Part shown: piece after piece, positions 39,800 through 49,947 of the stretch
Layout of the letters: the number at the start of each line of letters is the position of its first letter
Numbering within the stretch: position 1 is the first letter of the stretch
Assembly: GCF_000661915.1 (NCBI RefSeq)
Contig: NZ_CP007509.1
Location: 2,931,501-2,995,500 of the forward strand
Reading direction: 5' to 3'
DNA from: Stutzerimonas decontaminans
Lineage (GTDB): Bacteria > Pseudomonadota > Gammaproteobacteria > Pseudomonadales > Pseudomonadaceae
DNA length: 64,000 nucleotides
The notes under the pieces: generated by a model
What the model was told of the DNA's origin: nothing
Databases searched by the model: none
The model's input: only the letters and a program-made list of their open reading frames with translations
Made by a program: the position numbers and the translations under genes

Positions 39800-40495
39800 A
39801 TGTTCACCCTCACCCACCTCGACACCCCGCCGCCGGAATCGCTGAAAAGCCAGGTGCTGCAGATGGTGGTGGATTATCTCGGCGATATCAGCCCCGTCTC
39901 GCTGCAGCCCAGCAACCCGCTGTATCAGCTCTATCAGTACGTGGTGGGCTTCGAGGTGCATCGCTATCTGGACAGCATGGACGGGGCGCAGGCGGGCAAG
40001 CCGGAGCTGATCATGGCCCTGGATGCTGACGACCCGGCGATCCTGCTCGGCTTCGCGCTGTACCTGCCTTTTGTGGATGATCCCGATGCCTGCGCGCTGG
40101 TCTATCTGGCAGTTGATGCCGACCATCGCCGCCAAGGCATCGGCCGGGCGATGGTCGAGGCGATGGTGACGCGTTATCCCCATGCCGAGGTGGCGTGCGT
40201 TGCAGGCAAGGTGCCGTATTTCAGCGCACTGGGCTTTCAGCCGCTGGCGGCGCGTGGCCCGCAGGTAGTGATGAATACCCGTAACGAGGCCACGAACGGT
40301 GCGGTGGCGGTGCAGGATCTGGAACCGATCTTCCAGTCCAAGGAAGTCCGGCAGATCTACAGCTATCTGGTGCAGCAGAACGGCCGCAAGGCGATGAGCG
40401 AGGCGGAGAAGCAGCGCGACCGCCTGCTCGATCAACTGGCGCGTCAGGCCGACCAGCTGATGGAGAACTACGCGTCAGCCAGACGCCTGCACTGA
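39800..40495 (+). CDS. GNAT-family N-acetyltransferase
   Basis: The 231-aa product has the acetyl-CoA loop VDADHRRQGIGRAMVEAMV (about 110-128; R-x-x-G-x-G/A type) after strand ALVYLAV. A C-terminal helical extension of about 70 residues ends in KQRDRLLDQLARQADQLMENY. ATG 39800 (MFTLTHLDTPPP) is preferred to the upstream open frame from 39725. Substrate unknown. Confidence 0.82.
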   Translation: MFTLTHLDTPPPESLKSQVLQMVVDYLGDISPVSLQPSNPLYQLYQYVVGFEVHRYLDSMDGAQAGKPELIMALDADDPAILLGFALYLPFVDDPDACALVYLAVDADHRRQGIGRAMVEAMVTRYPHAEVACVAGKVPYFSALGFQPLAARGPQVVMNTRNEATNGAVAVQDLEPIFQSKEVRQIYSYLVQQNGRKAMSEAEKQRDRLLDQLARQADQLMENYASARRLH

Positions 40496-40529
40496 CTGCC
40501 CAGAACGCTCCCGGACGCAACCTCGCGGA

Positions 40530-41273
40530 TCAGCGCTTCACGCAGACAAATATCGCGTTCCCGGATGCCTCGCCCCAGGGCACGATCTTCTCGTAATCAT
40601 GCTCGAGTACATGCACGTCGAAGTACGGCGCCAGCAGCTCGCTCAGTTCGGCAAAGCTCACCGCCACCATCGCGTGTTCGTCGTGCCAGACCTGGCTTTG
40701 ATCCGCGACGGTTTTTTCGATGCGCAGCCTCAGCAGTTGCTGCTCCCCTTCACCCGGGTAGTGCCAACCGGAGCTGAAGGTGAACAGGCCGTCCGCATGC
40801 CTGGCCGTGTGCGAGACGAATGAGGCGTTGTCGATCCGGCGCTTGTCCACGGCGTTGAAGCAGAACAGCCCGCCCGGGGCCAGCGCGGCATGCACGCTGG
40901 CAATACAGGCTTCGAGCCTGGCCAGCGCGGCGCTGTAATGGATGGAGTAAAGAAAGCAGGTGATCAGATCGGCCGGTTGCTCGACCGCAAAACCACACAT
41001 GTCCTGCAGCGAGAACTGCGCCCCCGGACAGCGCGCGGCTGCTCGGTCCAGCATCGGCTGGTTGATGTCGAGCCCACCGCTGGTATAGCCGGCATCGATG
41101 AAATGTCGGACGTGCGGGCCAGTGCCGCAGGCGAGGTCCAGATGCCGCGTCCCGCCGTTGCCGAACAGCTGCTGCAATCGCTGGACACAGTGGCTTTGCG
41201 CCCTGTAGTCGATGTCCGCACACATGAGATCGTAATAACCCGACAAGTCGGTATAGAGAGCATCGCCGGGCAT
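40530..41273 (-). CDS. Class I SAM-dependent methyltransferase
   Basis: A 247-aa Rossmann methyltransferase with motif I LDLACGTGPHVRHF (about 44-57), acidic Asp in GGLDINQPML and post-motif region DLITCFLYSIHY. The family (Methyltransf_25-like) does not reveal the substrate. It points the same way as the SRPBCC and TetR genes upstream, but a 160-bp gap separates it from them. Confidence 0.85.
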   Translation of the reverse strand: MPGDALYTDLSGYYDLMCADIDYRAQSHCVQRLQQLFGNGGTRHLDLACGTGPHVRHFIDAGYTSGGLDINQPMLDRAAARCPGAQFSLQDMCGFAVEQPADLITCFLYSIHYSAALARLEACIASVHAALAPGGLFCFNAVDKRRIDNASFVSHTARHADGLFTFSSGWHYPGEGEQQLLRLRIEKTVADQSQVWHDEHAMVAVSFAELSELLAPYFDVHVLEHDYEKIVPWGEASGNAIFVCVKR

Positions 41274-41433
41274 GATGACCTGATGTGTGAGGGGGCGTCA
41301 GCGGGCGCGCATCATATCTCAACCACACCTCCGTGTAGTGGCCGGGCGCAGTGCTGGACTTCGCTGGACGGTGACAGGTTGCGTGGCCCGTCCAGCCGCC
41401 CTGCTCTGCCACCATGGTCCCGGTCGCGCTCGA

Positions 41434-41880
41434 TCACTCGTCCGGAATCTCCACTTCGACCAGCTTCGCCAGAAGCGTCAGCGACTCCTGCCAGCCGAGG
41501 TAGCAGGCTTCGGCTGGGATCGCGTCCGGGACGCCTGCCTGGGTGATGCTCAGTTCGGTGCCGCAGGAAACCTGGGTGAGTGTCACCGTTACCTCAATCG
41601 TGCCCGGCAAGCCCGGATCGTCGAATGTGTCTTCGTAACGGATGCGCTGGTTTTCCAGCAGCTCCAGAAATCGCCCGGCGAAGCTGTGCCTCGTGCCCGT
41701 GGAGAAATTCGTGAAGGACATTCTGTAGCGGCCGCCTACCCGCGCGTCGATCTCATGCACCTTGCCGGTAAAGCCGTTCGGCGGCAGCCATTTGGCCTTG
41801 GCGTCTGGGTCCAGAAAGGCGCGATAGATGCGCTCAGGTGTCGCTCGCAGGACGCGGTGAAGGCGGATGGTGCTGGGCAT
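41434..41880 (-). CDS. SRPBCC (AHSA1-like) family protein
   Basis: The 148-aa protein has the Bet v 1/AHSA1 fold: VLRATPERIYRAFLDPDAKAKWLPP (residues 10-34), then GGRYRMSFTNF and GWQESLTLLAKLVE. ATG 41880 is chosen because AGAGGAG precedes it. Such proteins bind hydrophobic ligands; no enzyme activity can be assigned. Confidence 0.86.
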   Translation of the reverse strand: MPSTIRLHRVLRATPERIYRAFLDPDAKAKWLPPNGFTGKVHEIDARVGGRYRMSFTNFSTGTRHSFAGRFLELLENQRIRYEDTFDDPGLPGTIEVTVTLTQVSCGTELSITQAGVPDAIPAEACYLGWQESLTLLAKLVEVEIPDE

Positions 41881-42009
41881 GGCTGTTCTCCTCTGGGTGC
41901 GAATGTGCCTTGATGACCTTGATAGTCGAACGAAGGAGAACGAATTCGACACAACGCTTGAATTTTCCGCCTACCCACCGTCGCAAGCGTCCGACAGGGA
42001 CGATCGAGG

Positions 42010-42642
42010 TCAAGCCGGCTCGTTCGCGCCCATGAGCGTATGCAGGCACAGGTGCTCCATGCAGTTGGCCCAGTCAGCCATCCGATCCGCTTCAAGCTGC
42101 ACCAGCATCGCGTAGCGGCGACCGCCCCATACCGAAAGATGCAGCGCTTCCAAGGTTGCTGGCGAGGGGCGCACCGGAAGGTCAGTCGCCGCATCGATGA
42201 CTCGATGCCAGGCGCTCAACAGATCCTCGTAGGCCCGACGTTGATGTTTGGGCTCGGCTACCAGCGCTTCCAGTTCGAGCATATCCGGGTGGAACCAGGG
42301 AAGCTGTGGCTCGACGCCGGCAAGGGCGCGTACCAGTCGGCGGATGCGCTCGGGCCAGGCGAGCGCGGTTGGCGCTACCGCTTGCGCGTCGATGGCCTCC
42401 AGCAGCTGCTCGACGCAATAGCGCACGTAGCCCGAGTGCAGCGCGTGCTTGTTGGGGAAGTAGTCGTACAGCGTGCCGATGGCCACGCCGGCTTCCAGTG
42501 CGACCGCACGGGTCGTCAATCGCGACCAGCCGTCGCGCTGCCATATCCGAACATAGGTGTCGAAAATCGCCTGAACGGTGGCCTTGGCGCGCTGCTGAGT
42601 CGGCCGTTTGAGCGGCTTGGCGCTCGGCAATCGTGTGCTCAT
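42010..42642 (-). CDS. TetR-family transcriptional regulator
   Basis: The 210-aa regulator has HTH LTTRAVALEAGVAIGTLYDYFPNKHAL (about residues 42-68) and a ligand-binding helical domain ending LCLHTLMGANEPA. ATG 42642 (MSTRLPSAKPLKRP) is preferred; upstream codons run into the IS21 end. Before the IS21 insertion it would have been divergent from the DUF2855 gene with about 74 bp between starts, so that gene is its likely target. Confidence 0.88.
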   Translation of the reverse strand: MSTRLPSAKPLKRPTQQRAKATVQAIFDTYVRIWQRDGWSRLTTRAVALEAGVAIGTLYDYFPNKHALHSGYVRYCVEQLLEAIDAQAVAPTALAWPERIRRLVRALAGVEPQLPWFHPDMLELEALVAEPKHQRRAYEDLLSAWHRVIDAATDLPVRPSPATLEALHLSVWGGRRYAMLVQLEADRMADWANCMEHLCLHTLMGANEPA

Positions 42643-42770
42643 GAAATCCGAACCCGGCGGTGAAACGAAAGGGATAGTGCGGATTTCGGTGAACGTGACC
42701 GAGCGTTTCGCTAATACGTGACCGGTGCTTCCGTCCCGGTTGCGCGGTTTTGAGATTGTAATCGCATCGG

Positions 42771-43520
42771 TCACGATGCGGTGTCTTCCTCGGCTTTTTT
42801 CCGGCGCAGTGACTCGCCCTTCATCGTCAATCGGTAAGCGTTGTGCACCAGGCGATCAAGGATGGCATCGGCCAAGGTCGGGTCGTTGATCCAGCCGTGC
42901 CAGTGTTCGATGGGCAGTTGACTGGTCAGGATGGTGGAGCGGTTGCCGGCGCGGTCGTCGATCACCTCCAGCAGGTCATGCCGGGCCCCTTCCTCCAGCG
43001 GGGCTAGCGCCCAGTCGTCCAGAACCAGGACGTCGACCTTTGCCAGCTGTTGCAGGGTGCGGCCGAAGCTGCCGTCGCCGTGGGCGATGCGCAGTTGCTC
43101 CAGCAGGCGCGGGGTGCGCAGATACAGGGTGCTGTAGCCCTGGCGGCAGGCTTGGTTGCCCAAGGCACAGGCCAGCCAGGTCTTGCCGGCACCGGTCGGG
43201 CCGGTCAACAGCAGGTTGTGCTGCTGGCGGATCCAGTCACCGTTGGCCAGAGCGGCGATCAGGCGCTCGTCCAGGGCGCGGCCGGGACGCCGATCGAGAT
43301 CCTCTAGGCAGGCATTGCTGTACTTGAGCTTGGCTTTCTTGCGCAGCCGCACCAGGCGCTGGTTGTCACGCCAGGCCAGTTCACGGTCAAGCAACAGGCC
43401 GAGGCGTTCATCGAAGCTCAGGCTGTAGCTGGCCGGCAGCGTCCATTGCTCCTCCAGTGCGCGGGCCATGCCGTCCAGGCGTAGCTGGTGCAGTTGATTC
43501 AGGGTGTGTTGCGGCATCAT
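42771..43520 (-). CDS. istB: IS21 helper ATPase IstB
   Basis: IstB is an AAA+ ATPase that selects the target and stimulates IstA. The 249-aa protein has Walker [15 protein letters not shown] and Walker [18 protein letters not shown] at 43520 follows AGGAGC. The gene overlaps the 3' end of istA by 113 bp in another frame, a coupled arrangement. Confidence 0.95.
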   Translation of the reverse strand: MMPQHTLNQLHQLRLDGMARALEEQWTLPASYSLSFDERLGLLLDRELAWRDNQRLVRLRKKAKLKYSNACLEDLDRRPGRALDERLIAALANGDWIRQQHNLLLTGPTGAGKTWLACALGNQACRQGYSTLYLRTPRLLEQLRIAHGDGSFGRTLQQLAKVDVLVLDDWALAPLEEGARHDLLEVIDDRAGNRSTILTSQLPIEHWHGWINDPTLADAILDRLVHNAYRLTMKGESLRRKKAEEDTAS

Positions 43521-45093
43521 CGAACAGCTCCTGTTGCGGGGGTTGGTAGTAGTCGGCGCCACGGACGTTTTCGTGGTGCTCGGGGAGGCTCGCTTCGGCC
43601 GCACGCTTGGGCAGCGGCTGTCGATCCAGGCCTTGCTGAAGTAGGTTGCGCACGCTGCGCCCGGTGAAAGCGCGTAGCTGGACGGCCCGTTCGGCGGCGG
43701 CTTCCAGGCGGGCATTGCCATAGCGGCGGGCCAGCGAGAGCAGGCCGAGGCAGGCGCGGTAGCCCATCTCCGGGTGCGGCTTGTGGGTCAGTTGGTGATC
43801 GATCAGTTGGCGCGTGTAGGGGCCGATCCGCTCGCCCCAGTCGAGCAGGCGTTGCGGCGTCCATTCGCGATGCGCCTGGTGCGCGGCGGGCATGTGCTCG
43901 CGCTGCGTGCTGTAGGCGCCGCGACGGCCCAGCAGCAGGTGGCTGGCCACCCGCCGGTTGCCATGCAGCACTTCCAGGGTGTGCGCCGTCAGCCGCACCT
44001 CGACGCTCTGCCGGGCCAGGGCCGAGGGCACGCTGTAGAAGCTGCCATTGACCTCGATGTGGTAGTCGATGTTGACCTTGCAGCGCTTGAAGCTGGCGAC
44101 CTCGTAGGGATGCTCCGGCAGCGGGCGTAGGGCTGGGCGATCCAGGCGCTCGAACCAGTCGCGCCGGCAGCCGTCGAGGCGCTTGAACGGGCGTCGATTC
44201 AGCTCCTCCAGCAGTTCGGCGATGGCCTGGTTGAGCGCATGCAGGCTGAAGAACTGCCGGTGGCGCAGCCGCGCCATGATCCAGCGCTCGACCACCTGCA
44301 CCGCCACCTCGGCCTTGGCCTTGTCCTGAGGTTTGCGTGGCCGGGCTGGCAGCATCACCGTCTGGTAATGCCGCGCGCACTCCAGCGTCGCCCGGTTCAG
44401 GCCGGGCTCGTAGCGATCCGGCTGGGCGACCAGGGCGCGCGGATTGTCCGGCACCACCATCTCCGGCACGCCGCCGAAGTAGGCAAGCGCCTGCCCCAGC
44501 GAAGTCAGCCAGTCCACCTGGGTTTCGCCCGGCGTCGCGCAGGCATAGGTGTAATTCGAGGCGCCCAGGGCGGCGACGAAGATGTGCGCCCGGCGGACTT
44601 CGCCGGTGCCTGGATCGACCACCGGCAGCGTCGGGCCGGCATAGTCGATAAACAGCTTCTCGCCCGCGCGGTGCAGCTGGCGCATCGAACGCTTGAGCGT
44701 CTGTGCGTAACGCCGGTAGTGCTCGACGAACTGGGTGTAGCGGTAGGTCGGCTGCCCCGCATGCGCGGCGAGATACTCCTCCCACAGCAGCTGCAAGGTC
44801 ACGCCCTTGCGCCGCAGCTCGCGATGGATACTCAGCACATCGGGCAGTACCCGCTCACCGCGCGGCTTGCCCGGTGGCATCGGCGCAAACAAGGCGGCTG
44901 CCAACGCGGCCTCATCCATCGCCACCAGCGCCGGCCAGTCCAGCCCGGCCACGCGCGCCGCCGTGACGTACTTGCTGACCACGCCCTTGGACAGCTGCAA
45001 GGCGCGGGCAATCTTCTCGTGGGACAAACCGGCCTCAAGCTTGAGGCGCAGACATTCTTTGATGTTTCGCATGGCTACTCGCGGCGCCGCCAT
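43408..45093 (-). CDS. istA: IS21 transposase IstA
   Basis: The 561-aa transposase has an N-terminal HTH ([21 protein letters not shown], about 23-43). The DDE core follows with Asp150 ([13 protein letters not shown]), Asp216 ([11 protein letters not shown]) and Glu262 (KAKAEVAVQ). A C-terminal beta-barrel region follows. ATG 45093 has GGGAGACGAGGG before it; an internal ATG at 45072 is possible. The open frame is complete. Confidence 0.95.
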   Translation of the reverse strand: MAAPRVAMRNIKECLRLKLEAGLSHEKIARALQLSKGVVSKYVTAARVAGLDWPALVAMDEAALAAALFAPMPPGKPRGERVLPDVLSIHRELRRKGVTLQLLWEEYLAAHAGQPTYRYTQFVEHYRRYAQTLKRSMRQLHRAGEKLFIDYAGPTLPVVDPGTGEVRRAHIFVAALGASNYTYACATPGETQVDWLTSLGQALAYFGGVPEMVVPDNPRALVAQPDRYEPGLNRATLECARHYQTVMLPARPRKPQDKAKAEVAVQVVERWIMARLRHRQFFSLHALNQAIAELLEELNRRPFKRLDGCRRDWFERLDRPALRPLPEHPYEVASFKRCKVNIDYHIEVNGSFYSVPSALARQSVEVRLTAHTLEVLHGNRRVASHLLLGRRGAYSTQREHMPAAHQAHREWTPQRLLDWGERIGPYTRQLIDHQLTHKPHPEMGYRACLGLLSLARRYGNARLEAAAERAVQLRAFTGRSVRNLLQQGLDRQPLPKRAAEASLPEHHENVRGADYYQPPQQELFDDAATHPESTAPATPGRHGPRTGGAMDAAGQLQPELR

Positions 45094-45365
45094 CCCTCGT
45101 CTCCCGAAATCGGGCGAGGGTGACGGTCGCGTCAGGTCATGCGCAACGCAGGGGGAAGGTTTTCGCTAAACCGTGACCGACGATTTCGGTAAGCCGTGAC
45201 CGCCTGTTTCGGAACAGGTGGAAAATCGGTCACGTTGTTAGCGAAATCAGCGGTCACGCGTTAGCGAAATGACCGGTCACGATCAACCGAAACGGCCGGT
45301 CACGATGCTCCGAAATCCGCAGGATAGAGTCGAAGCCGTCCATTTACGAACCCAAGGTGCCATCG

Positions 45366-46469
45366 ATGAGCGTCATCCGCCAGTTGCAGAACCACAAGAA
45401 AGACATGCAGCAGACCCGCATTCAGACCCGACCGATGCCGGAGCTGAAACCCGGCGAAGCCCTGCTGCGTATCAGCCGGCTGGCACTGACCACGAACAAT
45501 GTCACCTACGCCGCATTCGGCGAGACGCCTCACCTGCGCTATTGGGACTTCTACCCCACCGGCGATAGCGAGTGGTTCCACATGCCGGCATGGGGCTTCG
45601 CCGAAGTCGTGGAGAGCACCGTCGATGGCCTGGCGAAGGGCGAACGCTTCTACGGCTTCTGGCCGATTGCCAGCCATGTCGTGATGCAGCCGGTGCGCGT
45701 CTCCGAGCGCGGCTTCTACGACGGCGCCGAACATCGACTCGAACTCACATCGGCCTACAACCAGTACCAGCGCATCAGCAGCGACGCCGCCTATCGCGCG
45801 GAGAGCGAAAATTACCAGATGCTGCTGCGGCCGCTGTTCATCACCTCGTTCATGCTGGCGGATTTCCTCGACGACAACGCATTCTTCAGCGCGCGCCAGA
45901 TCCTGATGTCGAGCGCCTCGAGCAAGACCGCATATGGCACCGCGTTCTGCCTGCAGGACAACCCGGCCGTGCAAACGATCGGGCTGACCTCCCCAGGCAA
46001 TACGGACTTCGTACAAGGCCTGGGTTGCTACCGCCAGGCAGTTGGCTACGACCAGCTCGCGTCGCTGGACCCGAGCGTGCCCACTCTCTATGTCGACTTC
46101 TCCGGCAGCGCCGATCTACGCCGGCAGATCCATGGCCATTTCAAGGACGCCCTGGTGTACGACTGCTTCGCCGGGTCAGCCCAGAATCACGAATACCGAG
46201 AGACGGACCAGACGCTGGCCGGTCCGCAGCCTCAGCCCTACTTCGCGCCTTATCAAATCAAGAAACGCAACGCCGACTGGGGCCCCGCCGAGGTGACCCG
46301 CCGTTTCAACGAGGCGCAGCGGGCCTTCATCGCTCGGGTGAGCGATGCGCAGCAGCCCTGGATGCAGGTGCACGAGCACACAGGCCTGGAGGCCGCGCAG
46401 GCGCTGGCCGAATCCCTGATCAAAGGCGACATCAATCCGCTGGAGGGCCACGCCGTGGTGCTCGACTGA
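45366..46469 (+). CDS. DUF2855 family protein (MDR-like fold)
   Basis: A 367-aa protein. The N-terminus resembles medium-chain dehydrogenases (PGEALLRISRLALTTNNVTYAAFG, about 29-52; then WGFAEVVES). A Rossmann-like region follows with SASSKTAYGTAFCL and VPTLYVDFSGSADLR. This is the DUF2855 family, whose substrate is unknown. Its promoter region has been split from the TetR gene by IS21; the IS end is now 45 bp before the ATG. Confidence 0.88.
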   Translation: MSVIRQLQNHKKDMQQTRIQTRPMPELKPGEALLRISRLALTTNNVTYAAFGETPHLRYWDFYPTGDSEWFHMPAWGFAEVVESTVDGLAKGERFYGFWPIASHVVMQPVRVSERGFYDGAEHRLELTSAYNQYQRISSDAAYRAESENYQMLLRPLFITSFMLADFLDDNAFFSARQILMSSASSKTAYGTAFCLQDNPAVQTIGLTSPGNTDFVQGLGCYRQAVGYDQLASLDPSVPTLYVDFSGSADLRRQIHGHFKDALVYDCFAGSAQNHEYRETDQTLAGPQPQPYFAPYQIKKRNADWGPAEVTRRFNEAQRAFIARVSDAQQPWMQVHEHTGLEAAQALAESLIKGDINPLEGHAVVLD

Positions 46470-46831
46470 CCAGGTAATCGGTGCCGAACAGATAACCACA
46501 GCCTAGTGCGGCTGGTGGATGCGGCTGGTGTATTTCGAGTAGTCGCTAGCCTGATCATCGGACGTTCTTTGCGGGGAACGATCAAGACTGGCGACGAGAT
46601 CGCTGATTGCTACCAGGGCTACATCGGTCTACGAGTTCATCGCGGGAAAGATCTGCAACCTATGGTCGGTGATCGACAAGAAGGCCGTTGGCGATCAGCG
46701 CTGATCGCGAAATGACCAGCCGCTAGCGGCCATGGCATCCCGGATGCATCGTTCGGCCTTCTGTCGCACGCAGGTGTCGCTCAAGCACACGCTCTGCTCG
46801 CCGATACGGGAGGCACAACGAGATCAATTGG
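46470..46831. other. 362-bp gap with an 18-bp perfect palindrome
   Basis: No convincing gene. GCGATCAGCGCTGATCGC (46691-46708) is a perfect palindrome, with a second, GCCGCTAGCGGC, at 46719-46730. They lie 120-140 bp before the chemoreceptor gene and could be operators or a protein-binding pair. Confidence 0.4.
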
Positions 46832-48151
46832 ATGCCCTGCATGTTTAACAGCCGCTTGAAAAAGGATTTGGAAGCCAAGGATGCCGAGCTGGCAATCCTG
46901 CGCCAGCTCATGGGCAAGATGAACGGTGACATGCTGTCGGTCACGCTGGATGCCGACTTCAAGATCTGTGCGTTCAATGATCGGTTCGCCAGTACCTTGG
47001 GTTACTCACACGGGCATCTCCAAGGCCGCCCCTTGGCCGAGATCGTTCCGCCTTATGTGAAGAACCTGCCCTGCTTTCACAACTTTCGCGCCGCGGTGGC
47101 CAAGCTCGAGCCGGTCAGCGACGACTATCGGTACCTGCGCGCCGACGGCAGCCTCGCCTGGTTGAAGATCCATTGGTATCCGATCGCAACGGCCGACGGG
47201 AAGCTTTCGCATATTCAGGGGTTCGGCAGCGACATCAGCGAGGCCGTGTACCGGGCGAAGGAGAACGAGGCATTCATCACCGCCCTGCTGCGCTCGACCG
47301 CGGTCATCCAGTTCAATCTGGACGGAACGGTGGTCACCGCCAACGAGCAGTTTCTCCAGACCATGGGCTATTCGCTCGGGGAGCTGAAGGGCAAACATCA
47401 CAGCCTGTTCTGCGCGCCGGAAGATGCCGCTTCGGCGGATTACAAGGCGTTCTGGCAGAAGCTCAACCGCGGCGAGTACGTCGCCGACCGCTTCAAGCGT
47501 GTCGACCGCCATGGCCGCGAGGTTTGGCTGGAAGCGACTTACAACCCGGTGCACGACACCGAAGGCAACCTCTACAAGGTGGTCAAGTTCGCCAACGTGG
47601 TGACCGATCAGGTCATGCGGGAGGCTGAAGTGCGGCAAGCCGCGGGCGTTGCCTACGACATTTCGCTGCAGACCGACGTCAGTGCCGAGCGCGGCGCCAG
47701 CGTGGTGAAGGACACCCTGGTGACGATGCAGAAGATCACCGACCAGGTGCAGTCCGCCACCGATGGCATCGAGGCGCTCGGCAAGCAGTCGCTGCTGATC
47801 AGCTCCATCGTCCAGACCATTGGCGGCATCGCCGCGCAGACCAACCTGCTGGCCTTGAACGCGGCCATCGAGGCCGCCAGGGCTGGCGAGCAGGGCCGCG
47901 GTTTCGCGGTAGTTGCCGACGAGGTCCGGCAACTGGCCGCGCGCACGAGCACCGCTACCGACGAGATCGTCAATGTGGTGCAACAGAACCAGGCGCTGGC
48001 CGACGAGGCCGTGCGCAACATGTTCGCCAGCCGCGAACAGGCGGAGCAGGGCCTGGGGCTGGCCAACCAGGCCGGTGCGGTGATCGTCGAGATTCAGGAC
48101 GCCGCCAAGCAGGTGGTCAGCGCCGTCGAGCGGTTCGCCAAGGAGCTCTGA
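46832..48151 (+). CDS. Soluble PAS-PAS chemoreceptor (BdlA-like)
   Basis: The 439-aa protein has no membrane segment. A short coiled coil (residues 5-30) leads into PAS1 ([21 protein letters not shown].., about 35-145) and PAS2 ([20 protein letters not shown].., 155-270). A methyl-accepting signalling domain follows with hairpin tip [37 protein letters not shown], quoted only as the family core around 345-380. This is the layout of BdlA, which links redox and c-di-GMP to biofilm dispersal in P. aeruginosa. ATG 46841 (MFNSRLKK) is an equally good start. Confidence 0.85.
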   Translation: MPCMFNSRLKKDLEAKDAELAILRQLMGKMNGDMLSVTLDADFKICAFNDRFASTLGYSHGHLQGRPLAEIVPPYVKNLPCFHNFRAAVAKLEPVSDDYRYLRADGSLAWLKIHWYPIATADGKLSHIQGFGSDISEAVYRAKENEAFITALLRSTAVIQFNLDGTVVTANEQFLQTMGYSLGELKGKHHSLFCAPEDAASADYKAFWQKLNRGEYVADRFKRVDRHGREVWLEATYNPVHDTEGNLYKVVKFANVVTDQVMREAEVRQAAGVAYDISLQTDVSAERGASVVKDTLVTMQKITDQVQSATDGIEALGKQSLLISSIVQTIGGIAAQTNLLALNAAIEAARAGEQGRGFAVVADEVRQLAARTSTATDEIVNVVQQNQALADEAVRNMFASREQAEQGLGLANQAGAVIVEIQDAAKQVVSAVERFAKEL

Positions 48152-48189
48152 CGACGTAACGACAGGACACGTCCCCTGCCCTGAAGCTG

Positions 48190-48972
48190 TTACGGCTGTT
48201 CGACATGCGCGGCAAAGCCGACCTGCCCCGGCGCTACGTCAGCCCTGAGCGTTAACGCCGGGATGTCGTAGTCGCCGCCGTTCTGTTTGCGATAGGCGAT
48301 GGGCTCCGTGCGCCAGAAGTCGTCCAGACGCTTGCCCAGCTCGTTGCGGAGCGTGTCGAATCGGGCCGGATCGATACGGCTGGTGCGGTGCACCAGGAAC
48401 GGTGGCAGCACATCGAAGCCCGGATAATGCAGGATGCCGTGATGAATGGGGAACAGCAGGTCTTCGATGGGCCCGTTGATCCCCCGCGGGCTGTAGTGTG
48501 AATCCCAGCCGCCGGTCGTCACGATCAGCATCGCCCGTTTGCCCACCATCGAACCCTCGCCGTAGCGATCACCCCAGCGCGCATCCGAGTGCTCACCGAC
48601 GCCATAAGCGAAACCGTAGGCATATACCCGGTCGACCCAGCCCTTGAGGATCGCCGGCATCGAGAACCACCAGAGCGGGAATTGCAGGATCAGCGCATCT
48701 GCCCAGCGCAGCTTGTCCTGCTCGGCCGCGATATCGGGACTCTGCCGACCACTGGCGAACGCGCGTCGGGAATCCGCGGACGCATCGAAACGCGCTTCGG
48801 GATCGCGATCCAGGCTGTCGCCGGCATCGATCGCGGCCTTCCAACCCATGGCATACAGGTCGGAAACCTGGACCTGATGGCCAGCCGCCTGCAGACGTTG
48901 GACGGCGAATTCCTTCAGCGCGCCATTCAACGAGCGCGGTTCAGGATGGGCATAAACAAGTAGAACATTCAT
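48190..48972 (-). CDS. NAD(P)H dehydrogenase (quinone), flavodoxin_2 family
   Basis: The 260-aa protein starts MNVLLVYAHPEPRSLNGAL and holds LILQFPLWWFSMPAILKGWVDRV (about 103-125) and TTGGWDSHYSPRG. These are marks of MdaB/NQO1-like FMN/FAD reductases. ATG 48972 follows GGAGGTTTCCC. The upstream open frame overlaps the divergent LysR gene and is rejected. Likely role: two-electron quinone reduction, under control of the divergent LysR. Confidence 0.9.
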   Translation of the reverse strand: MNVLLVYAHPEPRSLNGALKEFAVQRLQAAGHQVQVSDLYAMGWKAAIDAGDSLDRDPEARFDASADSRRAFASGRQSPDIAAEQDKLRWADALILQFPLWWFSMPAILKGWVDRVYAYGFAYGVGEHSDARWGDRYGEGSMVGKRAMLIVTTGGWDSHYSPRGINGPIEDLLFPIHHGILHYPGFDVLPPFLVHRTSRIDPARFDTLRNELGKRLDDFWRTEPIAYRKQNGGDYDIPALTLRADVAPGQVGFAAHVEQP

Positions 48973-49012
48973 GGGAAACCTCCGTAGCGGGACGGATGCA
49001 GGATGTGGCTTG

Positions 49013-49052
49013 CCCAGGTATGTTTGAAATGAATAAGCCATATCCCAGGTAT
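49013..49052. promoter_or_regulatory. Direct repeats between the quinone reductase and LysR genes
   Basis: CCCAGGTAT occurs at 49013-49021 and 49044-49052, 31 bp apart (three helical turns). The pair lies within the 84-bp divergent promoter region, a plausible binding layout for the LysR protein. Confidence 0.4.
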
Positions 49053-49056
49053 TGCC

Positions 49057-49947
49057 ATGAATAATCTCAGACGCCTCGATCTGAATCTGCTGGTGACCCT
49101 GGACGTGTTGCTCGCCGAGCACAATGTCACCCGCGCCGCAGAGCGCCTGAATTTTTCCCAGCCCTCGGTGAGCGTGCACCTGGCCAAGCTGCGGGACATG
49201 TTCGACGACCCTCTGCTGATACCTGGCCCACGAGGCATGCGCCCGACTGCACGCGCAGAAGAACTGCGCGAGCCCTTGCGCCTGGCGCTGGAGGCGCTGG
49301 AGCAAGCCGTCGCGCCAGCCAGCCCGTTCGACCCTGGCGCCGCACAGAACGTCTGGCGCATCGCAGCCAGCGACTATGGCGAGTCCGCCATCGTGCTACC
49401 CGCTCTGGCCGGCCTGCGGTCCGCCGCACCGGGCACACGCATCGCAGTGGTCGAGATGCAGCCTTCGCGCATCGCCCGCCAGGCGGAACAGGGTGATATC
49501 GACCTCGCCTTGCACACCGTCGACGGATCGCCATCCAACCTGCGCCGCCGCGTGCTGTTCACCGAACGTTACGTGTTGGCCGGCCGTGCCGGGCATCCGC
49601 GCCTGCGGCGGCGGCCGACGCTCAAGCAGTTCTGCATGCTGGATCAGGTGATCGTCTCGCCGGACGGCGGCGGGTTTCACGGTGCCACCGATGACGCGCT
49701 GGCCGCGCATGACCTGCAGCGGCGCGTGGTGCTGTCGGTGCCGCACTTCCTGTTCCTGCGCTCGGTGCTGGAAAGCACCAACCTGGTGGCCATGCTGCCC
49801 GAACGGCTGGTTCAGGGTGTCGCACTGCAGGTCGTCGAAGCGCCGCTGGAAATTCCCGGCTACGAAATGGCCATGCTCTGGCATGAACGCGCCCATCGCG
49901 ACCCTGCCCATCAATGGCTGCGCGAGCAGATCGTCAACGCGATCTAG
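49057..49947 (+). CDS. LysR-family regulator (NodD-like subgroup)
   Basis: The 296-aa protein starts MNNLRRLDLNLLVTLDVLL, with HTH NVTRAAERLNFSQPSVSVHLAKLRDMFDDPLL (about 23-54). The effector domain follows. It is divergent from the quinone reductase it probably controls. Its stop overlaps the end of the convergent HxlR gene by 4 nt. Confidence 0.9.
   Translation: MNNLRRLDLNLLVTLDVLLAEHNVTRAAERLNFSQPSVSVHLAKLRDMFDDPLLIPGPRGMRPTARAEELREPLRLALEALEQAVAPASPFDPGAAQNVWRIAASDYGESAIVLPALAGLRSAAPGTRIAVVEMQPSRIARQAEQGDIDLALHTVDGSPSNLRRRVLFTERYVLAGRAGHPRLRRRPTLKQFCMLDQVIVSPDGGGFHGATDDALAAHDLQRRVVLSVPHFLFLRSVLESTNLVAMLPERLVQGVALQVVEAPLEIPGYEMAMLWHERAHRDPAHQWLREQIVNAI

Larger units (their letters stand above)
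42678..45321. mobile_element. IS21-family insertion sequence with 6-bp target duplication
   Basis: The element is 2,644 bp. Its tips are inverted TGCGGATTTCGG (42678-42689) and CCGAAATCCGCA (45310-45321), with TG..CA ends usual for IS21. GGATAG is duplicated on each side (42672-42677 and 45322-45327). Several copies of a CGGTCACG-plus-TTAGCGAAAT unit lie inside the right end, and two inside the left: the expected multiple transposase binding sites. It carries istA and istB, both intact. Confidence 0.96.

Noticed and set aside
43517..44785. 422-aa alternative frame inside istA
   Set aside because: Out-of-frame reading of istA, rich in Arg/Ala/Pro/Gly without motifs.
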